Assembly (NCBI GenBank): GCA_003255025.1
Contig: QANY01008203.1
Location: 310,001-374,000, forward strand
Origin: Datisca glomerata
Lineage: Eukaryota > Streptophyta > Magnoliopsida > Cucurbitales > Datiscaceae
Direction: 5' to 3'
Length of the DNA stretch: 64,000 nucleotides
Position numbers and translations under genes: made by a program. Below, piece after piece: positions 60,687-64,000 of this stretch (the stretch's first letter is position 1; each line of letters begins with the position of its first letter). The notes under the pieces were generated by a model. The model saw nothing but the letters and a program-made list of their open reading frames with translations. It made no database searches and was not told the origin of the DNA.

Positions 60687-62861
60687 TGTTGGTCATCGCA
60701 GCGCGTGCACGGTCAAAGGGTGGAGGTGCCTGACCTTTTAAAAATGAATCTTTTAATAAAATAAAACTCGCACAACGCCACGATAATCAAATCAAATTTT
60801 TTATTGAAAACTCTTTTCAATCAGTCAAAATCCATTATATATTTATAAGTTAAATCTACATCATACAAGGTTGGGAATCATGTACCTCTTGTAGTTTATA
60901 TCAAGTGTCCTTACAAAAATCGACCGATCCTCCGTTCCCACTAAATCGTTCCAACGATCAGTAGATTCTGAGATTTACACAAGACCTTCTAAGACAATCA
61001 TCAACGCACTAGAATGTGTGCGGGCACGTAGAATATTTTCAAGATAATTTTATAGTCTTTAGATGTTTTCAACACATGAGATCTAGAGATTTACTGAGAA
61101 TGACTTTAGTGAGATGATTCTTTAAAATTACGTGATGAATATTTTTTTAGAGATTTGATTAATGTTTAATCACAGAAGAAACTTTCTTTGACACCAATCG
61201 AGTTCTCAATTCAATTCTTGATTGACGTACTGATTATATGTTTAACGATTCTCTCTTCTTCTTTCAACAACTCAGGCCATTAAAATAATATATGTATATA
61301 TTCTAGATAATGGCGTATCACATTTTTAGGGATAAAACTGAAATAATTTTTAATTATAAGTTACCAATTGCAGTGGGACCCATTGTAATTGTGCACAACT
61401 ACAGTGTCACATGGCACTGCAATGTGTCATGGGACAGCAAAGTGTCTCACGGTACCATTGTAATGCCACACAGCACTACAGTATTATACACTCACTACTG
61501 TAGTGTCATGTTGCACACTCACTATTGTAGTGTCATGTGGCACCACAGTAGTCCATGTCAATTTTTGATACACTATCGGTAATTGACACATGGTAATTAT
61601 TGCGAATCAGATAATTATCTAGATATCAGTTAATTCAAAATTAATATATCTCATTATCTCTGTCAAATAACGTATCTGTTATTTCACAAATAATAGATTT
61701 AGTTGATTTAAATTATTATCTAATAATAATTTAATTATCTAATTTCACAAATTATATATTNCTTAATTAATTACTCATATATAACTATCTCATAATTATG
61801 TACTTGCCCTAAAATAAAAATTCTTTTTGCAAGTCAGTCATTTTCTCTTGTCCTGAAATATTCACACCCTAGACAACGTAGTAAAGAGGTGACTTAGGGA
61901 CCATGGACGTAGAATTCTAAGCTTCAATAAACCAGATTATTAATTAAATTCTTTAATTAAATAATCTTATTCATTAATTCCATTATTACTCCACTATAAA
62001 TATGAAATTGCACTTTTAGAGATTATAGAATGTATTTAGAGAGTATTTTCATGTAGTCCACTGACATAATCATTTTATGTAATTTTGTAATCTAATTATT
62101 AGTTCGTAAATTAGAACTAGTTAAAATTATAATTTTACCCTTATAATTACCTCTTGATCCTTAAGTACCATTAATCCACTAGTGAATGACTAATTTATAA
62201 TCCTATTATAAATTTGAGCTCAATAACCATTCAGCTCCAGAATTAACACTTAAGAAAATCAATATATGATCCATTAGGAAAGCTTATATTCCAGATCTTG
62301 TAAGATTATGTCCTCCACCATCCACATCACTGAATCTCCAAAACAAAGGCCACTAGCCTGATTAACATACATACATTAACGAGTGAATCAAAAAATCCAG
62401 TAGACATTCGTAGGAGTTCATGACTACTCAGAATTCAGACTAATCTACATATGATCATCGAATTGATGTGTATTTCTTTATGATAAACGACACGTTAATA
62501 AAGATATTAATTCGCATCGGTCCTTTCATATATAATCTTATTATATAAAATACTTTCAGTAATATGTCTATCCACATCAATGATCTAGATCTAAAGCACA
62601 CGCATTCATAATGATTAGTGAACCGTACTAGCAATCATCTGTTAAAGATTTCATATTGCTGACAATTTTATTCATTATCTATGATCTTAATCCTCTCGTA
62701 TCAATAGAAGATCATAGTTTCATTAATAAATATGAAATTTTTATATATTTATATAAATCATTCAACAATAATTTAAAAGAATAATTATAAAAAAATGTAA
62801 TTCTCTTTAAATTTTATATCAAAATGTCAATACACATGTTTTGAGGACATAACCCTCAACA
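60687..62861 (-). repeat. 5' LTR of the copia element
   Basis: Collinear with 52776-54977. On the minus strand it begins TGTTGAGGG and ends CCAACA. One N lies at 61761. A deletion relative to the other LTR occurs around 61761 (about 50 bases of AT-rich DNA missing). The GC-rich CACTGTAGTG subrepeats are at 61375-61560. Confidence 0.9.
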
Positions 62862-63137
62862 ATTACTACATTTCCATACGCATATGTTGATTGTATTTAC
62901 ATGTGACCTGTCAAAAGATAAGGACAAAACACTATTGTCCGTATCATAAATGCAACAACAAAATATTTACATTTGTGCACATCATACATCGCATAACAAT
63001 TCATTATTGTGCACGGCAAAAAAACTACACCTGTAAATTATTACATGTGACATTACTTATACTATACATATCAAAATATGTTTTGAAGGCTTCACCATGA
63101 AATCTACTTTCTATGATTTCTTATTATCGAGTAAAAT

Positions 63138-63480
63138 TTACAATAACACATCATGTAGACGTAACTCTGAGTTCAAAACTTTTGTAATATGCCTACTCAC
63201 TATTTCATTAGAACGTGCAAAATGTCGTCTAACAATTCTATTCTTCATGTCATGTGCAATCATACGTAAGAAGATAGCAACCATTTCTTCTACATCCATA
63301 TTTCTAATTCCCCTTAATTGACCAATTGTCTTAGGAAGTTGACATAAAATGGTAAATGTTCTTTTGTCCATTCACGTGCTTTCAAAACATGCTAAGTCGT
63401 TTGCAATCATTCTATGTAAATTTAGTGTCCTGATATATTTCCTATAAAATATTATACCATCCCACCCAATTATACGTTTC
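63138..63480 (-). pseudogene. PIF/Harbinger-type transposase (HARBI1-like) N-terminal fragment
   Basis: The frame 63138-63371 reads MDKRTFTILCQLPKTIGQL, then DVEEMVAIFLRMIAHDMKNR and RHFARSNEIVSRHITKVL, ending LRLHDVLL. This is the conserved N-terminal domain preceding the DDE nuclease of plant HARBI1-like proteins. Immediately upstream the same frame continues as RMIANDLACFEST with a TGA (63369-63371 region) between, where the family has no break. The nuclease domain that should follow on the left is absent: 62862-63130 shows no similarity I recognise. This is a truncated relic. Confidence 0.7.
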
Positions 63481-64000
63481 TTTCTCCTAAAAATGATAGC
63501 TACTACCATAATCAAAAATAAAATTGTCGACTGTTTTAACATCTCCAAGTAGTAAACTAAAATATACATAATCGGTCTTTTGGTAGCCGAAGGAAGTTGA
63601 GCCATATCTGTAAAATATAGTTGATCAAAGATAGGTACTTGAATCAGGTTTACCAATAGCAACAAAGAAGTTAAAGAGCCACACAACGCCAGAAGCCATG
63701 AAATCAATATAATATTGAAACGTAAAATAGAAATGAAAGCAATGAGAGAATAAAAAAGAGTTATACCTTCTTGTCAACAAAATCAGCCCAGCATCTAGCT
63801 TGAGCTCTCTAGTAAGGATTAGAAGACAACATCGGAGCTATACCTTACGCCTACATATATAGCAGAGAAATTAACATCTTTGACCAGATGATAAATATGT
63901 GAATAATGTATTGATCACATCATATGATATTTGGTCTCTAATAGATAACAAATTTCATATGATGTTTGGTCTCTAACAGATGACAAATAATTAAAACATA
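63481..64000. other. Window edge, no gene resolved
   Basis: An open frame on the minus strand (up to 63707) has a hydrophobic N-terminal part without recognisable domain. Two near-copies of TCATATGATRTTTGGTCTCTAA lie at 63920-63975. Confidence 0.4.

Larger units (their letters stand above)
52776..62861 (-). mobile_element. Ty1/copia LTR retrotransposon with very long LTRs
   Basis: Complete structure: 3' LTR on the left (52776-54977), polypurine tract, degenerate gag-pol reading leftward, long leader, primer binding site, 5' LTR on the right (60687-62861). Flanking 5-mers ATTAA (52771-52775) and ATTAC (62862-62866) look like a target duplication with one change. Domain order protease, integrase, reverse transcriptase, RNase H places it in copia. 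Many stops and visible LTR divergence indicate an old, inactive copy. Confidence 0.9.

Overview
This window is nuclear DNA of a flowering plant, almost certainly a dicot. It is AT-rich, has GT-AG introns, carries a plant-type importin gene, and is packed with plant transposons and endogenous pararetrovirus DNA. The sequence alone does not name the species. One N base (61761) shows it comes from an assembly.

Only one intact protein gene is convincing: an importin-5/RanBP5-type nuclear transport receptor on the minus strand (51430 down to 43618). I could rebuild it as 20 exons with GT-AG borders and consistent phases (1,124 codons plus stop). A hAT-type MITE sits in intron 3, and an unexplained open reading frame with nuclear-protein character lies just beyond the stop codon (43146-43479). 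On the left, a tandem pair of H/ACA-snoRNA-like units (4549-4680 and 4740-4869, minus strand) lies downstream of a promoter with site II (TTGGGCC), TATA and telo-box motifs.

The rest is mostly mobile DNA. From 7.1 to 13.3 kb there is a transposon-like block with diverged inverted ends, inverted arrays of palindromic repeats and a broken GRF zinc-finger gene. It is interrupted by an LTR-type insertion (9160-12288) flanked by CATTG duplications. From 13.7 to 21.7 kb lies a decayed Mutator-like element with a MURA transposase pseudogene on the plus strand and a DUF1985-Ulp1 protease pseudogene converging on the minus strand. Six separate arrays of a palindromic minisatellite are scattered through it. 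From 22.8 to 26.9 kb there are LTR-like fragments. From about 27.0 to 39.7 kb there is a mosaic of endogenous caulimovirid copies in both orientations, including one of near genome length (about 31.4-39.7 kb), all heavily broken. A solo LTR (40422-41129) follows.

To the right of the importin gene, a Ty1/copia retrotransposon on the minus strand fills 52776-62861. It has unusually long (about 2.2 kb) LTRs, a recognisable primer binding site, a polypurine tract and a degenerate gag-pol. The window ends in a fragment of a PIF/Harbinger-type (HARBI1-like) transposase.

The importin gene and the putative snoRNA pair look like host functions. Everything else looks like layered insertions, several nested in others and most no longer coding.
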